DNA of 64,000 nt from Plasmopara viticola (lineage: Eukaryota; Oomycota; Peronosporomycetes; Peronosporales; Peronosporaceae): positions 727,935 to 791,934 of the forward strand of contig MBPM02000031.1 in the NCBI GenBank assembly GCA_001695595.3, read 5' to 3'. Below the pieces are notes generated by a model that did no database searches, had not been told where the DNA came from, and saw only the letters and a program-made list of their open reading frames with translations. Of the stretch, positions 23,196 to 33,863 are shown piece after piece; within the stretch, counting starts at the first letter, position 1, and every line of letters starts with the position of its first letter. Made by a program: the position numbers and the translations under genes.

Positions 23196-25310
23196 ATGGA
23201 CCAGCTTATCCCCATCATCAACAAGTTGCAAGACGTTTTTAGTGCAATTGGCCAGTCGCCTATCAATTTGCCGCAGATTGTGGTTATCGGTAGCCAGAGC
23301 AGCGGCAAGTCATCGGTGCTCGAGAACATTGTCGGAAAGGACTTCCTACCACGCGGCTCGGGAATTGTCACGCGTCGTCCCCTTGTTCTGCAGTTGTACA
23401 ACTCGTCGAGCACTGCTCTTACAGAAGGGAGAGATTCGGCTGAGGAGTGGGGCGAATTTTTACACGTGCCTGGCAAGAAGTTTACCGACTTTGACGAGAT
23501 CCGACGTGAGATCGAGAAGGAAACCGATCGCATCACTGGAAAAAATAAAGGCATAAGCAACAAGACCATCAATCTCAAAATTTTCTCGCCTCACGTGCTT
23601 AACCTCACGCTTGTAGATCTTCCGGGAATCACTAAGGTGCCTGTCGGAGACCAGCCCGTTAACATCGAAGAGCAAATTCGAGACATGTGCATTGAATTCA
23701 TCTCGAACCCCAACTCTATTATCCTAGCTGTCACGTCGGCCAACACGGACTTGGCTAACAGTGACGCACTTAAAATGGCGCGCGAAATTGACCCGGACGG
23801 ACAGCGCACCATTGGTGTGCTCACTAAATTGGACTTAATGGACGATGGCACTGACGCCATGGATATGCTCCAGGGACGCGTCATTCCGCTAAAAAAAGGA
23901 TACGTGGGCGTCGTGAATCGTAGTCAGGCTGATATTAACTTGCAAGTGTCGATCCGCGACTCGCTTTCCAAGGAGCAAAACTTCTTCAAAACTCATCCTG
24001 CTTACCGATCTATCGCATCTAGAATGGGGACGCAGTATTTGTCCAAAACACTCAACACGATTCTGATGCACCATATTCGCGACTGCTTGCCGGATATCAA
24101 GTCCAAGATTAGCAGTATGATCTCTGATCTTGACCAAGAACTAGGTGAAATGGGGTCTCCAACGGTCCAGATGACGCCTACCGAAATGGGCGGTTGTTTG
24201 CTTAACCTGCTGTCGCATTTTTCGAGCAATTTTACGAATTCACTGGATGGGCGCAACCATCAGCTAGTGGAAATGGACGAACTGTATGGTGGCGCGCGAA
24301 TTAATTATATTTTTAACGAAATCTTTTCGAAGTCCCTACGGGAAGTCAATCCGTTCGACGGACTCAGCGACGAGGATATCCGCACCACCATTCGCAACGC
24401 CAATGGCCCGCGCCAGTCGCTGTTTGTTCCCGAAGTATCATTTGAATTGCTTGCGAAGCGTCAAATTAGCCGCTTAGAGCAGCCTGGACTACAGTGCGTG
24501 GATCTTGTGTTTGATGAGTTGCAGCGCGTGACGTCTCAGTGTGAGACAATTGAACTGACGCGCTTCCCTGAACTGCGCAATCGTGTTATGGAAGTGGTGA
24601 GTGGTATGTTGCGTGCTTCATTAGTTCCGACGCAAGCTATGATTCAAAATCTTATAAAAATTGAGCTGGCTTATATAAATACTAATCATCCGGATTTCAT
24701 TGGAGGAAGCCGTGCTGTGGCTCAATTGATGGAGAAAATGCAGCGTGAGACAATGGCGTCAGCTGGAGTACCCAGCAATAACATGATCAATCAAGATCCT
24801 CGACGCGTAGGACAAGTGCCAAAGCAAAGTGCGTTTCTGGCGGGCCACGCTGCAGCAACGGAGGAGAAGCAAGAAGGTAATGGTTTGATGTCAATTTTCG
24901 TTGGTGGTCGCAAAAAAAATGCTGCTGATATCCCAGCTAGCTCAAAGGCTGGAGTCGTCAAGCTTCCACAAGTACCAGTGAGCATGCGACAAGGCGATGA
25001 CCCAACAGATCGGGAACGTATTGAAACGGAAATCATCAAGAGCCTGCTAGCGTCTTATTTCGACATTGTGCGGAAAAACTTTTTGGATCTAGTACCAAAG
25101 GCTATCATGTGCTTTATGGTGGTCCACTCAAAGGAAAACATTCAGAATGAGTTGGTTTCGTCTTTGTATCGTGAGGACAAATTAACGGAGCTTTTGGCCG
25201 AGACTGGTGATATTGCGGCGCGGCGCTCAAACTGCGATGAGATGCGAACGCTTTTGCAGCGTGCTTTGGAGATTGTGAATGAAGTTCGCGACTTTAATAC
25301 GTTTAAGTGA
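23196..25310 (+). CDS. Dynamin-related GTPase (Dnm1/DRP1 type)
   Basis: A single-exon 704-aa large GTPase. The GTPase domain has the P-loop GSQSSGKSS (32-40), RRPLVLQL (60-67), switch motif DLPG (141-144) and TKLD (210-213). The middle/stalk domain follows. A GTPase effector domain covers about 610-700 (SYFDIVRKNFLDLVPKAIM, ending near EIVNEVRDF). There is no pleckstrin-homology domain and no proline-rich tail. In their place, a short variable insert at about 515-610 carries the KQEGNGLMSIFVGGRKKN stretch. That architecture fits Dnm1/Drp1 proteins, which assemble on mitochondria and peroxisomes to divide them, rather than classical endocytic dynamins. Lack of introns contrasts with the channel and HAT1 neighbours. 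The Met at 23196 is just before the conserved IPIINKLQDVF, so the start is secure. Confidence 0.95.
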   Translation: MDQLIPIINKLQDVFSAIGQSPINLPQIVVIGSQSSGKSSVLENIVGKDFLPRGSGIVTRRPLVLQLYNSSSTALTEGRDSAEEWGEFLHVPGKKFTDFDEIRREIEKETDRITGKNKGISNKTINLKIFSPHVLNLTLVDLPGITKVPVGDQPVNIEEQIRDMCIEFISNPNSIILAVTSANTDLANSDALKMAREIDPDGQRTIGVLTKLDLMDDGTDAMDMLQGRVIPLKKGYVGVVNRSQADINLQVSIRDSLSKEQNFFKTHPAYRSIASRMGTQYLSKTLNTILMHHIRDCLPDIKSKISSMISDLDQELGEMGSPTVQMTPTEMGGCLLNLLSHFSSNFTNSLDGRNHQLVEMDELYGGARINYIFNEIFSKSLREVNPFDGLSDEDIRTTIRNANGPRQSLFVPEVSFELLAKRQISRLEQPGLQCVDLVFDELQRVTSQCETIELTRFPELRNRVMEVVSGMLRASLVPTQAMIQNLIKIELAYINTNHPDFIGGSRAVAQLMEKMQRETMASAGVPSNNMINQDPRRVGQVPKQSAFLAGHAAATEEKQEGNGLMSIFVGGRKKNAADIPASSKAGVVKLPQVPVSMRQGDDPTDRERIETEIIKSLLASYFDIVRKNFLDLVPKAIMCFMVVHSKENIQNELVSSLYREDKLTELLAETGDIAARRSNCDEMRTLLQRALEIVNEVRDFNTFK

Positions 25311-25871
25311 AGCGGTGGCTTTATCTCTGCAAGACGATGAAAATTTGATGCCAAAGTCGATCGCACCACACAATACTTGAGTAGGAAATTCAATTGACAA
25401 CAAGCATTACTGCAAGCTTTTGCACTTTTTCGACCGCCCTTTCTGCTTCACTAGTGCTTCGAATCAGAGCTGCAGGCGACATTCTACACTATTAGTCCTC
25501 ATACTGCGGCTTTATCAGATAACAAACAGCGCTGGGTACTTCTATCTTGTTGGCTCAAACAAAATTGTAATTCTTGCTACTTAATTGAAACATAACACCT
25601 TTGCCACAAAGCTGGGCCCAAGGATGTGCAATCAACGCTGATGGCAATCATGTACGGAGTATTCTCTCGAGGCAGCTATTACAGTATACAAACTCTAGGG
25701 CATACAAATACTGACACCTTGAGTTGGCTTACTCTTACTTATAATTTGAAAAACTTCTAGCGCATGAAGCTGTAGACGTTAAATTGAAGTTCTCGTAATT
25801 CGGCACTTGATTCCATTCAACTAGCTACTAATTCGTATTATTTAAATTCTTCGAGACAAATCACTTTCTTC
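25311..25871. other. Convergent intergenic region
   Basis: 561 bp between the dynamin and HIG1 stop codons. It is AT-rich with no ORF or RNA gene seen, and presumably holds both 3' untranslated regions. Confidence 0.5.
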
Positions 25872-26207
25872 TTACTGGTCTCGAAGCTTTATTTCCACAC
25901 GATCTTCGTACTTTTGGCTCTTCCGCTCCTGTTTCTCTCCAGCAGTCAGCGTGGCTCCACCTGCAACAGCAAAAACAGTAGCTGCCTGTATCAATACACG
26001 TGCCTGCATGAATTTATTGCCCAGCTTAGATTGGCCTCGCTGAAATGTCATCAGACCCCCCAATAGCACAGCTGTGGTCAGTCCGCACCCCAACGGTACG
26101 AGAGGATCATCCTTTATGCGTCTCCGTAGCGATTTCTTATCTTTGTAGCGTTTGTCTTCAAGATCCCCAATGGCATAAATGGCGACAGCGTTTTTATCGG
26201 AAGGCAT
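25872..26207 (-). CDS. HIG1-domain protein (respiratory supercomplex factor-like)
   Basis: A 111-aa single-exon protein. HIG1-domain proteins (HIGD, Rcf1/Rcf2) sit in the mitochondrial inner membrane and help assemble or tune cytochrome c oxidase supercomplexes. The domain is seen as DDPLVPLGCGLTTAVLLGGLMTFQRG (written here only in part as the first hydrophobic helix, about 35-55), then QSKLGNKFMQARVLIQAATV leading into a second helix ending GGATL. The helices flank a short basic loop, giving a hairpin. The C-terminus is charged (EKQERKSQKYEDRVEIKL). There is no obvious cleavable presequence, as usual for the family. A LINE is inserted about 160 bp upstream of its start codon. Confidence 0.85.
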   Translation of the reverse strand: MPSDKNAVAIYAIGDLEDKRYKDKKSLRRRIKDDPLVPLGCGLTTAVLLGGLMTFQRGQSKLGNKFMQARVLIQAATVFAVAGGATLTAGEKQERKSQKYEDRVEIKLRDQ

Positions 26208-26351
26208 GACCTTTTGATGATTTTAATTCTACTAACATCTGCCTTAAATCAGCTATTTCATGGTTATTACGGCTAAGGACTTTCTTTGAAGATAACATTA
26301 GGCATTAATACCGGTTGATACCGGAGTCCTGCCATACTTGCGATAATGTGT
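26208..26351. promoter_or_regulatory. Upstream region of the HIG1 gene
   Basis: Remaining 144 bp between the HIG1 start and the LINE target-site duplication. It must contain the proximal promoter. No clear initiator or TATA motif was identified. Confidence 0.3.
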
Positions 26352-26366
26352 ATTAATAAAATAGTG
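26352..26366. repeat. Left target-site duplication of the LINE
   Basis: ATTAATAAAATAGTG, identical to 27514-27528. Confidence 0.85.
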
Positions 26367-27513
26367 TTTTCGGAAAAGGTTGGGGTGACGCCCTCCTTCC
26401 AAGCGCGGGGGCTTAATGCTCGCGCGCTTCGGGCAGGTGCTCTCGGGCATCTGCAGGTCTCTAACGAGTATCACCCTCGACGCGACAGTCTCCAGCACCA
26501 GGCCAAACCCCCTTCCACGCCCTTAATCGCGCCAACCGCATCCGGATTGGCTCCTTTAATGTGAATTCTCTAGGTTCGAAGCGCAAGAAGCACGTAACAC
26601 TCCCCGAAGATCTCCGGCGCTACCGCGTCGATATCCTTGGCCTCCGCGAAACCAAGATCTACGATAGAGGTGAGCACCGCATTGATGACTTCCTTCTAAC
26701 CCTGAAAAAAAAAAAACGAAGCCAAGACCGAAGTCACCGAAATCCGCCGCCACTGCAACCCGTCGGGCGCCACTCGACACGCCCGATCCCGAGAAGAAAC
26801 CTGGCACCACACTAAGAAGCTCGGAACACTCCTCGGCGATATTAAAGATCTATCCCGACGCAAGTCCCTGGCCACCCTCGCGCTCCACCGCCTCTGGTCC
26901 GTCTGGCTCCGCCCCACGTTCATCTCACCCAAGACACGCATTCGATTGTACAACACCTACGTTCTACCGATTCTGCTGTACAACTGGGCTCTTACCAAGT
27001 CAGAGCTCCACGGCCTCGAGAGTTTCCATCGCCGCCAGCTTCGCTACGCTCTTGGCTATCGCTACCCCCGACCCATTTCGAATGCAAGACTCTACGACCT
27101 CTGTGATGAGCGGCCGCTGAGACTACGACTGACACAAGCTCGCTGGCGCCTGTTTGGCCATGTACTTCGCCGCTATCCCGACATTCCAGCTAACCTCCAG
27201 ATGCGTGCCTACTTCTCCTCCACCGCAGCAAAATGGCGCGGACGTCCCCGCACCACGCTCCCCTCGACACTCGACCACAACCTCGTTTCCCGTGGCTCCG
27301 GCTTTCGACTCCGGACAGCACAAGACCTCGAAGTGGTACGTACCCTTGCACAAGACCGAAAGAAATGGAAGACCCATTTGACCTCGGTGCTGGATGCACT
27401 GCCCGCCGAACGAGACTCGACGTATGCGGACACCACTCTATGCCGTGGACTAGCCAGACTGAGCCTAGCACGTGCATACCTTGGCAACGCGATAACGTAA
27501 TACATTACATTAC
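26367..27513 (+). mobile_element. Non-LTR retrotransposon (LINE) with internal deletion
   Basis: About 1.15 kb bounded by a perfect 15-bp direct repeat. It ends in a short tandem ACATT tail (about 27501-27516) that runs into the duplication. The GC content is clearly higher than the AT-rich flanks. The left part encodes the start of an endonuclease domain and the right part the C-terminus of a reverse transcriptase; everything between is missing. An A12 tract near 26704-26716 marks the approximate internal junction. The element cannot move by itself. Confidence 0.85.
26535..27500 (+). pseudogene. LINE endonuclease/reverse transcriptase remnant
   Basis: About 26535-26705 encodes RIRIGSFNVNSLGSKRKK then RRYRVDILGLRETKIYD. 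This is the N-terminus of an exonuclease-endonuclease-phosphatase domain, with the Asn of NVNSL and the Glu of the RETK motif. After the A-rich junction the frame from about 26717 reads EIRRHCNPSG, RSREETWHH and TKKLGTLLGDIKDLSRRK. It continues through RLYNTYVLPILLYNWALTK, FHRRQLRYALGYRYPRPIS and RWRLFGHVLRRYPDIP to a stop at 27500, as in the C-terminal part of LINE polymerases. The polymerase core with its catalytic aspartates is absent. Confidence 0.85.
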
Positions 27514-27528
27514 ATTAATAAAATAGTG
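27514..27528. repeat. Right target-site duplication of the LINE
   Basis: ATTAATAAAATAGTG, identical to 26352-26366; its first bases merge with the ACATT tail. Confidence 0.85.
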
Positions 27529-27699
27529 CAAAGTAAATCCACACAAATTCTTTATTTATAAAGAACTCCTCCAAAACAAATAGAATTAGAAAAAGCAAAA
27601 AAATATACCTCGCAATAAATATTTTTGCAACAATGGCAAAAAAATATATGTAAAGAATAAAAAAGAGAATATATACCTTAAAATTGTAATTTTACCGCA

Positions 27700-28900
27700 T
27701 ACAATCTGCGGGCAGCAAATGGTTATATGCAAGAATTTCATGCGTTTGCTCCATATGCATTACGCGGCATGGCACTGGATGGCACTTTTCTCAAGAACAA
27801 GGTTGGAGGTGTGCTGTTGGTGGCGTGTCTCAGAAACGAAATTAATGAGATTCAGATTGTTGCAGTCGCATTCGTCAGCAGTGAGACTAATGCAAATTGG
27901 GCGTGGTTCGTAAAGTTTCTGCTCCAGCATTTACCTGTACTTCCAGCCTTCGTAATATCTGATCGGGACGAGGGATTAGTGCCAGCAATGAAAGGAAGTG
28001 GCAAAGAGATACCACATTTCTTTTGCGTACGTCACCTTGTGGAGAATGTCGATCGAAAGCGTAGTAACAAGACGTTGAAGGAACATGCATGGGGCTTAGC
28101 ACGTGCACTGACCAGGCAATCGTACGAAGCCAAAGGTGAAGACCTAATGAAGCTAAATCGCGAGGCAGTTAAATGGCTGGCTGACGTTGGCTATGGGAAG
28201 TGGTCCATTGCCCATTGTACATGCTCGCGATATGGAATGCTTAACTTCCAATAACGTCGAAATCACGAGCAACGCGCTGAAGAACATCCGTAAAATGCCT
28301 ATATTGGATTGTATGATGGCAATTGAACGCTATGTCGGTACGAAGTGGCTCGAATTTGCTGGACGACCAAACAACGGGGTGTTGTTACGTCTTATGCTGT
28401 CAGTTGCATCACTTCAATATTAAAATTGAACGAGGAAACAATTCAAGTATGTCCAAGTTCAACAACATCGTTTGTTGTGCCGGTGCAAATTGCAACAAAC
28501 AAGCCGATGGAGGATGCTGTTGGGGTAAACAGTACCAGTGGTACCTGCACATGCGGTTATGTGAAGGATATGAATGCTCCATGTCGACACCTCATAGCAC
28601 TTAAGTTCTTAAATCGGCTGTCACGTGCAGTATTGTTGACCGAATTGTATCTACTTACCTACGATGAAGCACTCGAAGTGAAGCCATTTGTGACAGAAAT
28701 GAACTCTTAAAGAGTGAGCAACTTCCACCTAATCCGTCCAAAAGGAAAAAATGACCCAAAAAGAAGCGAATCGAATCACAGCATGCGACATTAGAAGTTG
28801 GCGCGCCAAAAAGTGTTCATCGATGCGACAGCTGTGGTCAAGTGGGACACAACAAGCGTCGATGCACCACTAATGCGTTTTTTTATCGATTAGAAATTAT
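27700..28900 (+). pseudogene. Mutator-like (MULE) transposase pseudogene
   Basis: The MULE transposase core begins at about 27727: ALRGMALDGTFLKNK with the first catalytic Asp, a VAFVSSETNANWAWF stretch, then FVISDRDEGLVPA and FFCVRHLVENV. Near 28246 one extra A in CTTAACTTCC shifts the frame; the protein continues as TSNNVEITSNALKN in another frame. A second shift lies between about 28345 and 28375. The next frame carries a SWIM zinc finger (CTCGYVKDMNAPCRHLIA, about 28546-28596) and stops at 28710. A CCHC zinc knuckle (CDSCGQVGHNKRRC, 28824-28865) follows in yet another frame. The order DDE core, SWIM finger, zinc knuckle is normal for MULEs. The N-terminus is missing and no terminal inverted repeats were found. 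Confidence 0.85.
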
Positions 28901-31705
28901 TTTTACTTCGTAGGTAGGTTCTTTTCATTTTGGTGTAAAAGTTGTGATCCACGGTAGATTTTTCCCATTTAAATATACGTATTTCATTTAATTTGAAGGA
29001 AGGTATATTTTTCCATTCTCCCTTATGAATAACATTTACTAAATTTTGTTGTCTCGCTTGAGTTTCAGGGTACAGTAGTTCATTGTAGGATTGCGTATCC
29101 TTCTGTAAGCTCTCTTGGCGCAAGTGCAAATGTGACCCCGTCACATCTGGCATCAATCGTTTGCCCATATAAGTAAATTATCTGCCTGTAACCGGACCGT
29201 AACATGCAATCGTCAATTTCATTAGTAAAACATCATTTACCAGATCGTTCATTTTCTTGCTCACCTCCTCTGTAAAAGGTACTGTGTGACTCCGTCAACT
29301 ACAACCATTTTTTTGTAGTCAAACGCAGATAGGTTGTAAACCCTCGCAAAGTTTCAAGATGAATAATGCACTTTTCGGCATCTAGAGGAAGAGCGCTCTA
29401 CAATGCTTAAATCACACACTAGCTTCTAAAGCTCTAATTGGCGGTTAAATTTATACTGGCGAGCAGCTGAGACACGTTATGACGTTAGATTTCCTCAACT
29501 AAAGTCTATGTTTGTGGTCTAAGATAGCACATTCTCCAGTGGCCCCGACGGTAGCTCCTACTGTAACGTACAAGCCGGTATATTTCAAGGTCTGCTTCCA
29601 CCTTGAAAAGCCAGAACCTTCTCTTTTCGATTAAAGAGTTGGTGATAGTTACCACGGCAGCCTCGATCGAGGATGATCAAGCGCGAGTGATGGTTTCTAA
29701 ATAAAAACGTAAATCGATTTTGCCAGCTTTGTGGGAGGACATAGAGAACAAACTAAGAGCAGCTTTGCTTTTGACAGGCTTGAGCTTTTACAAGCGCTCA
29801 TATATATTTGTCCTGTGGGCAAGGAAGCTGTAAGCTACATTAACATTTTGATGAATAACGGGTGTTGACGGCCTCCTTTTCTGGGCGCTAATCCTCAAAC
29901 AAGGCAGGATAACAGTGTTAATGGACAGCCAAAGTGTGTTACTGCCGTGCCTTTGACGCTTTGAGGTGCATGTCACTACGATGAATGAAGCAATGAATTG
30001 CTCTTCAAGAGGAGTGCAACTACAGCCCCGCTCGCTCCTCTACAAATCCTTTGATAGATGGTTCCTCGCCCTTTAGTAATCAGCGCATTGAAGCACGTGA
30101 GTCAGCTGGTTTGGTCTTGGTTCCAATGAGCTTAAGTGATGCCGAGCGAAGCAACATCCGCCGCTTTGATTAAAATAAGGATGGACACACGGTTTGTGCC
30201 TGGCGTGAAGAGGAACGACAAAATCGAACCTTGCTCACAGAGGCTTTATAAGGTCACTTTTACAAGCCGTTACTCATATCCAGAGCAAACGCTAGCTACC
30301 AGTAGGGGCTGAATTTTCGACCGAAGAAAGATTATGTCCCCACGATGGGCGCAAAATCTTTACACGCTCTGAGAATTCAGCTCCTAATTGCTTTGCAGCT
30401 AGAATCAGCGTCTTTCAAAGACATAAAAAAACGCTCTAAACGCTCTAATTGCAAGTAAAAAAGCCTTTCAGGTGGATAATATAGAGTATCAAGTGTGGGC
30501 AGTAAAGCTTCTCAAGCGGGTTTTACAGGTTCGAAAGATGGGTAAAACGGGACCGCAGATGCCAGCAAAATGTTTTTTACTTAAAAAAAGAAGATGCGAT
30601 CAGAGTCAATTACCAAGTGTTATAAAGGACTTCATGGCTGATAAATGCATCAAACTGACAAGATTCGATACGATTCAGCTCATGGCAGGTGTGCTTCTAT
30701 CAAAGGCATTGGCATAGCTACTAAACCTTAAATAACTCAAGACGACCAAGCTACTGACTGAGCCAGAAGCCGGGAGTATTACAGAAACCCTTCTAACGAA
30801 AAAAACTTAAAACACATCCTCTGCTTTTGGCCAGAACATTCGAATCAGCTCAGTAGGCATCGTAAGCTGCGCATTGATTCAAAGATCCTGGCAGATGTAT
30901 GTCTTAATTTTAACTATACTAATATGTGGTGCGCCATCAAAACGTTTTACGAAAAGAAGAGTGAGCTAGGCACAAGGTACTGTACCATCCTGTATCAGCC
31001 ACGGTCACAAGAGCAGTGTGAGCTCATTAATGCATTTTCACCTTAACGGTAACAAATAATATGGTGCAGTTTACGTTAAATTTTTGCACTCGACACCTTC
31101 TTTTTTTAATAAAAGGATGATCGAAGAGTAACGACTAGCTCATTTTTATACAGGCTAATGATTGCAGCGGTGATTGCAGAGGATTTCTTTAAGAGAAAAG
31201 AATGTGTTGCTTAACAACTTGTACATAATGCTTTCTTATATGTATTAGATGGCTGATATTAAGTTGAGCAAGGGCATCCGATATATCTAATACAGCGGTT
31301 CATAGTAGTAAGCGATGCGGCATGTGCTATCGCTTGCCCGGAGGCTATTCTTACTACCATTCGACCCCGGTTCGAAATGCTTCTTTAGGCTACCTAAGGT
31401 ACGCCTTTGAAGTCATGAAGACAAACACATTTTCCGCTAGCACTGTCAGACGTATGATTGCTGTAGAGAAAATTGAAGCTTTTGGCTGCTTTGAAGTCCC
31501 CATCGAGTGTGAGTTTCACACTGGGTATGTAAGCACGAAAACCGTGGATTCCTGTACAAAAACAAAATCTACTATAAATTCAATTTAGAGTCCAGGCATA
31601 GCGCACACTGCTTATTAGGCTAATCCGAGTTGGTTCTGATGAGATCAGAGCTCAAAAAGTCCATCAGCACCATTGCACGAAGACCTGTAGGTCGAGGAGC
31701 TGCAT
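28901..31705. other. Repeat-derived region without identified genes
   Basis: Only ORFs under 95 aa, none recognised (for example 28890-29168 minus, 30472-30717 plus, 31322-31588 plus). The 3' flank of the MULE probably occupies the first few hundred bases. No tRNA or terminal repeat was seen. Confidence 0.45.
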
Positions 31706-32745
31706 ATGCACGGGATTTCGGAAAAGCAGTTCATACGCGACAAAACTTCCTGGTCATCGCAACAAGCCTTTGTCCAGCGCTGCTTTGACTTCTGGCTTCT
31801 CTTTGCGATGCCTGATCACCATACACAAACAATGCGAGCGCTGCACCAAGAGACCACGCAAATTTTTGAGCGGCTTGGCGAGATACAAAATATCCCGCGA
31901 CCGCCCAACAGTGTAGATCTACTCGGGCTTCAGCAGCGATACAAGATCCTGCGGTCAGCACTTATGAGTGCGGTGTGGACACTAAAGCCATCGATGAACC
32001 CACATCCGACGATCACGTACTTCAAGCGACAAATAGAGCAAGGTGTACGAAAAGCACGACAAATATCTGCGCACGACTCTCATGCTTGTAAATAAAAACT
32101 TACAACTATGCCTTCCACCGGTGCGCTTGTTGATCTGGTCCTTAAAGGCATCCAACTCACGCATCCGCCATTACATTCGTGAAGGATGCGACGCAATATT
32201 TATCAAATAGCACTGGAGTTTTGAGTGTACGCCTGCATCACAGCTGTGGACTCATGTGCAGCAACTTATGTCGCTGCTCTTCCGAGCACGAATGCCATGG
32301 CTGAACATTGTAATGGCGGCAAAGCCTTCTGTGCGCAATGGTAGGCGAGTTGAAAAACGTTGTTCGTGATATCTGACACACGCTTCTCAATATGACACGC
32401 AACTTTGTCTGGTTCGCACAGAAATTTAAACATAGCGCTAAGGATTGACAAGACGAGGAGGATGGACCAAACTTTCATCTCTTTTTTATCAGCAGCCCAC
32501 TTGCATCGACAAATTGGACTTTATTGACGCTGTGACAGTGCAACTAGTGCCTATTTGACGGAGTTCAGCCTATAGCGTTGCTTTCTGCACATCAAATGGT
32601 ATCCACGACGTTCTCAGCGCTCCATTATATTATGCAAGGCAATGTTTAACAACGAAAAAGATCAAGCACTAGCTAAAGTTGTGCGAGCGATGAAACTTTC
32701 GTCGGCTTTTGGCCAATAATAAAATTACCACTATGGTATCATTTA
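31706..32745 (+). pseudogene. Decayed LINE, reverse transcriptase C-terminal region
   Basis: Best seen by comparison with the LINE at 33902-34811. About 32160-32300 reads IRHYIREGCDAI then FECTPASQLWTHV, parallel to GIRTCVRDNCNAI and FDCSLASDLWLHV there (zinc-binding zf-RVT region). About 32555-32720 reads LFDGVQPI then ALAKVVRAMKLSSAFG, parallel to LFDGRQPT and LSKIVRKMQSQPAFG. The ORF at 31706-32095 (RALHQETTQIFERL, then AVWTLKPSMN) matches the inverted 5' part of the other copy. Several stops and shifts make it non-functional. Confidence 0.7.
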
Positions 32746-33197
32746 TGGCAACGACACGATGAGCGGCACAATGTGTATTTAGTAGGTATGAAGGCTAAGC
32801 ACAATCCTATTGAATGCCTAGAGCAGACAATATGACACGAACAATTGTCTTGAAATGCGCGTGCCCAAATTCACGCCACAAGGTTAGGTACTGACCACTA
32901 TACAACACACGCTTGAAGAACACCTATCGCATGCTAAGCGAGCGTTAAATTTCCGATACCATACATTTAACTTCACTTGATATATATATTAGCATTAACA
33001 CGTACCCCGCATCTGCTCTTACAGAGGCACACATTATATCGTCAAATGTTGCTTTCCCCGCCACTTTATTAAGGAAATATCTAAGTTTACACTTGTCGTG
33101 TGGCTACAATTTCACTGGTGGAAAGCGCGGCCGCAGTCATTTAATCAGAGATATTTCTTCAACGTTATCGAAAAGTGTTTTGCTGAGCTCTTTACAA
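32746..33197. other. Intergenic, no gene seen
   Basis: Short AT-rich flank between the decayed LINE and the first tRNA fragments. A few words shared with the tRNA array (for example near 32880 CACCTCAC-like remnants) are too short to call. Confidence 0.35.
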
Positions 33198-33216
33198 ACC
33201 ACTATACAACACACGC
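33198..33216 (-). tRNA. tRNA-His(GTG) 5' fragment
   Basis: The last 19 bases of a minus-strand His gene (its RNA 5' end) with one substitution relative to the array consensus. The rest of the gene is missing to the left. It is followed by one C and then an Ala fragment, the same order as in the array. Confidence 0.6.
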
Positions 33217-33217
33217 C

Positions 33218-33278
33218 TGGAGAAGCAGGGTATCGATCCGTGTACCTCTTGCATGCTAGGCGAGCGCTCTACCATTTG
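33218..33278 (-). tRNA. tRNA-Ala(AGC) fragment, mutated
   Basis: 61 of 73 bases of a minus-strand Ala gene. It has substitutions in the T arm, the anticodon arm and near the anticodon (GCATGCTAGG where the array has GCATGCTAAG). It lacks the RNA 5' acceptor end because it is fused at 33278/33279 to a plus-strand His fragment. Confidence 0.6.
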
Positions 33279-33333
33279 GTCAGTACCTCACCTTGTGGCG
33301 GTGATATCCCTGGTTCGAATCCGGGCACGCGCA
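33279..33333 (+). tRNA. tRNA-His(GTG) 3' fragment
   Basis: The last 55 bases of a plus-strand His gene (from the D loop to discriminator A), joined directly to the minus-strand Ala fragment. It is followed by the normal array spacer in plus orientation, including TTTTT at about 33366-33370. Confidence 0.65.
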
Positions 33334-33488
33334 TTTCTGGACGATGTTATGTGTCGTATTGTCTGTTTTTGCTTGCAAAGGCTTTAGTAAAGAGACATTC
33401 GATCATATCATGTGTGTCATAGTCAAAGCGGAATGGTGCGACTTGAACACGCTTATCTATATCTAAACGAAGTTGGGTGTAATGTACC

Positions 33489-33561
33489 GGGGATGTAGCT
33501 CAAATGGTAGAGCGCTCGCTTAGCATGCGAGTGGTACAGGGATCGATACCCTGCTTCTCCA
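33489..33561 (+). tRNA. tRNA-Ala(AGC), inverted copy
   Basis: A complete 73-nt gene in plus orientation, differing from the array consensus by one base after the anticodon arm (GAGTGG for GAGAGG). Anticodon loop TTAGCAT; G3:U70 present. One A separates it from the next His gene, where the array has G. Confidence 0.9.
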
Positions 33562-33562
33562 A

Positions 33563-33634
33563 GCGTGTGTAGTATAGTGGTCAGTACCTCACCTTGTGGC
33601 GGTGATATCCCTGGTTCGAATCCGGGCACGCGCA
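33563..33634 (+). tRNA. tRNA-His(GTG), inverted copy
   Basis: A complete 72-nt gene identical to the array consensus, plus orientation. The following spacer has GGTTTT where the array has TTTTT, so its terminator is weakened to four T. Confidence 0.9.
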
Positions 33635-33789
33635 TTTCTGGACGATGTTATGTGTCGTATTGTCTGGTTTTGCTTGCAAAGGCTTTAGTAAAGAGACATT
33701 CGATCATATCATGTGTGTCATAGTCCAAGCGGGATGGTGCGACGTGAACACGCTTATCTATATCTAAACGAAGTTGGGTGTAATGTACC

Positions 33790-33862
33790 GGGGATGTAGC
33801 TCAAATGGTAGAGCGCTCGCTTAGCATGCGAGAGGTACAGGGATCGATACCCTGCTTCTCCA
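33790..33862 (+). tRNA. tRNA-Ala(AGC), inverted copy
   Basis: A complete 73-nt gene identical to the array consensus in plus orientation, followed by one G and a truncated His gene. Confidence 0.92.
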
Positions 33863-33863
33863 G

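Noticed and set aside
26556..27526. Numerous ORFs of 75-98 aa on both strands in the LINE
   Set aside because: They are shadows created by the high GC content of the polymerase fragment.
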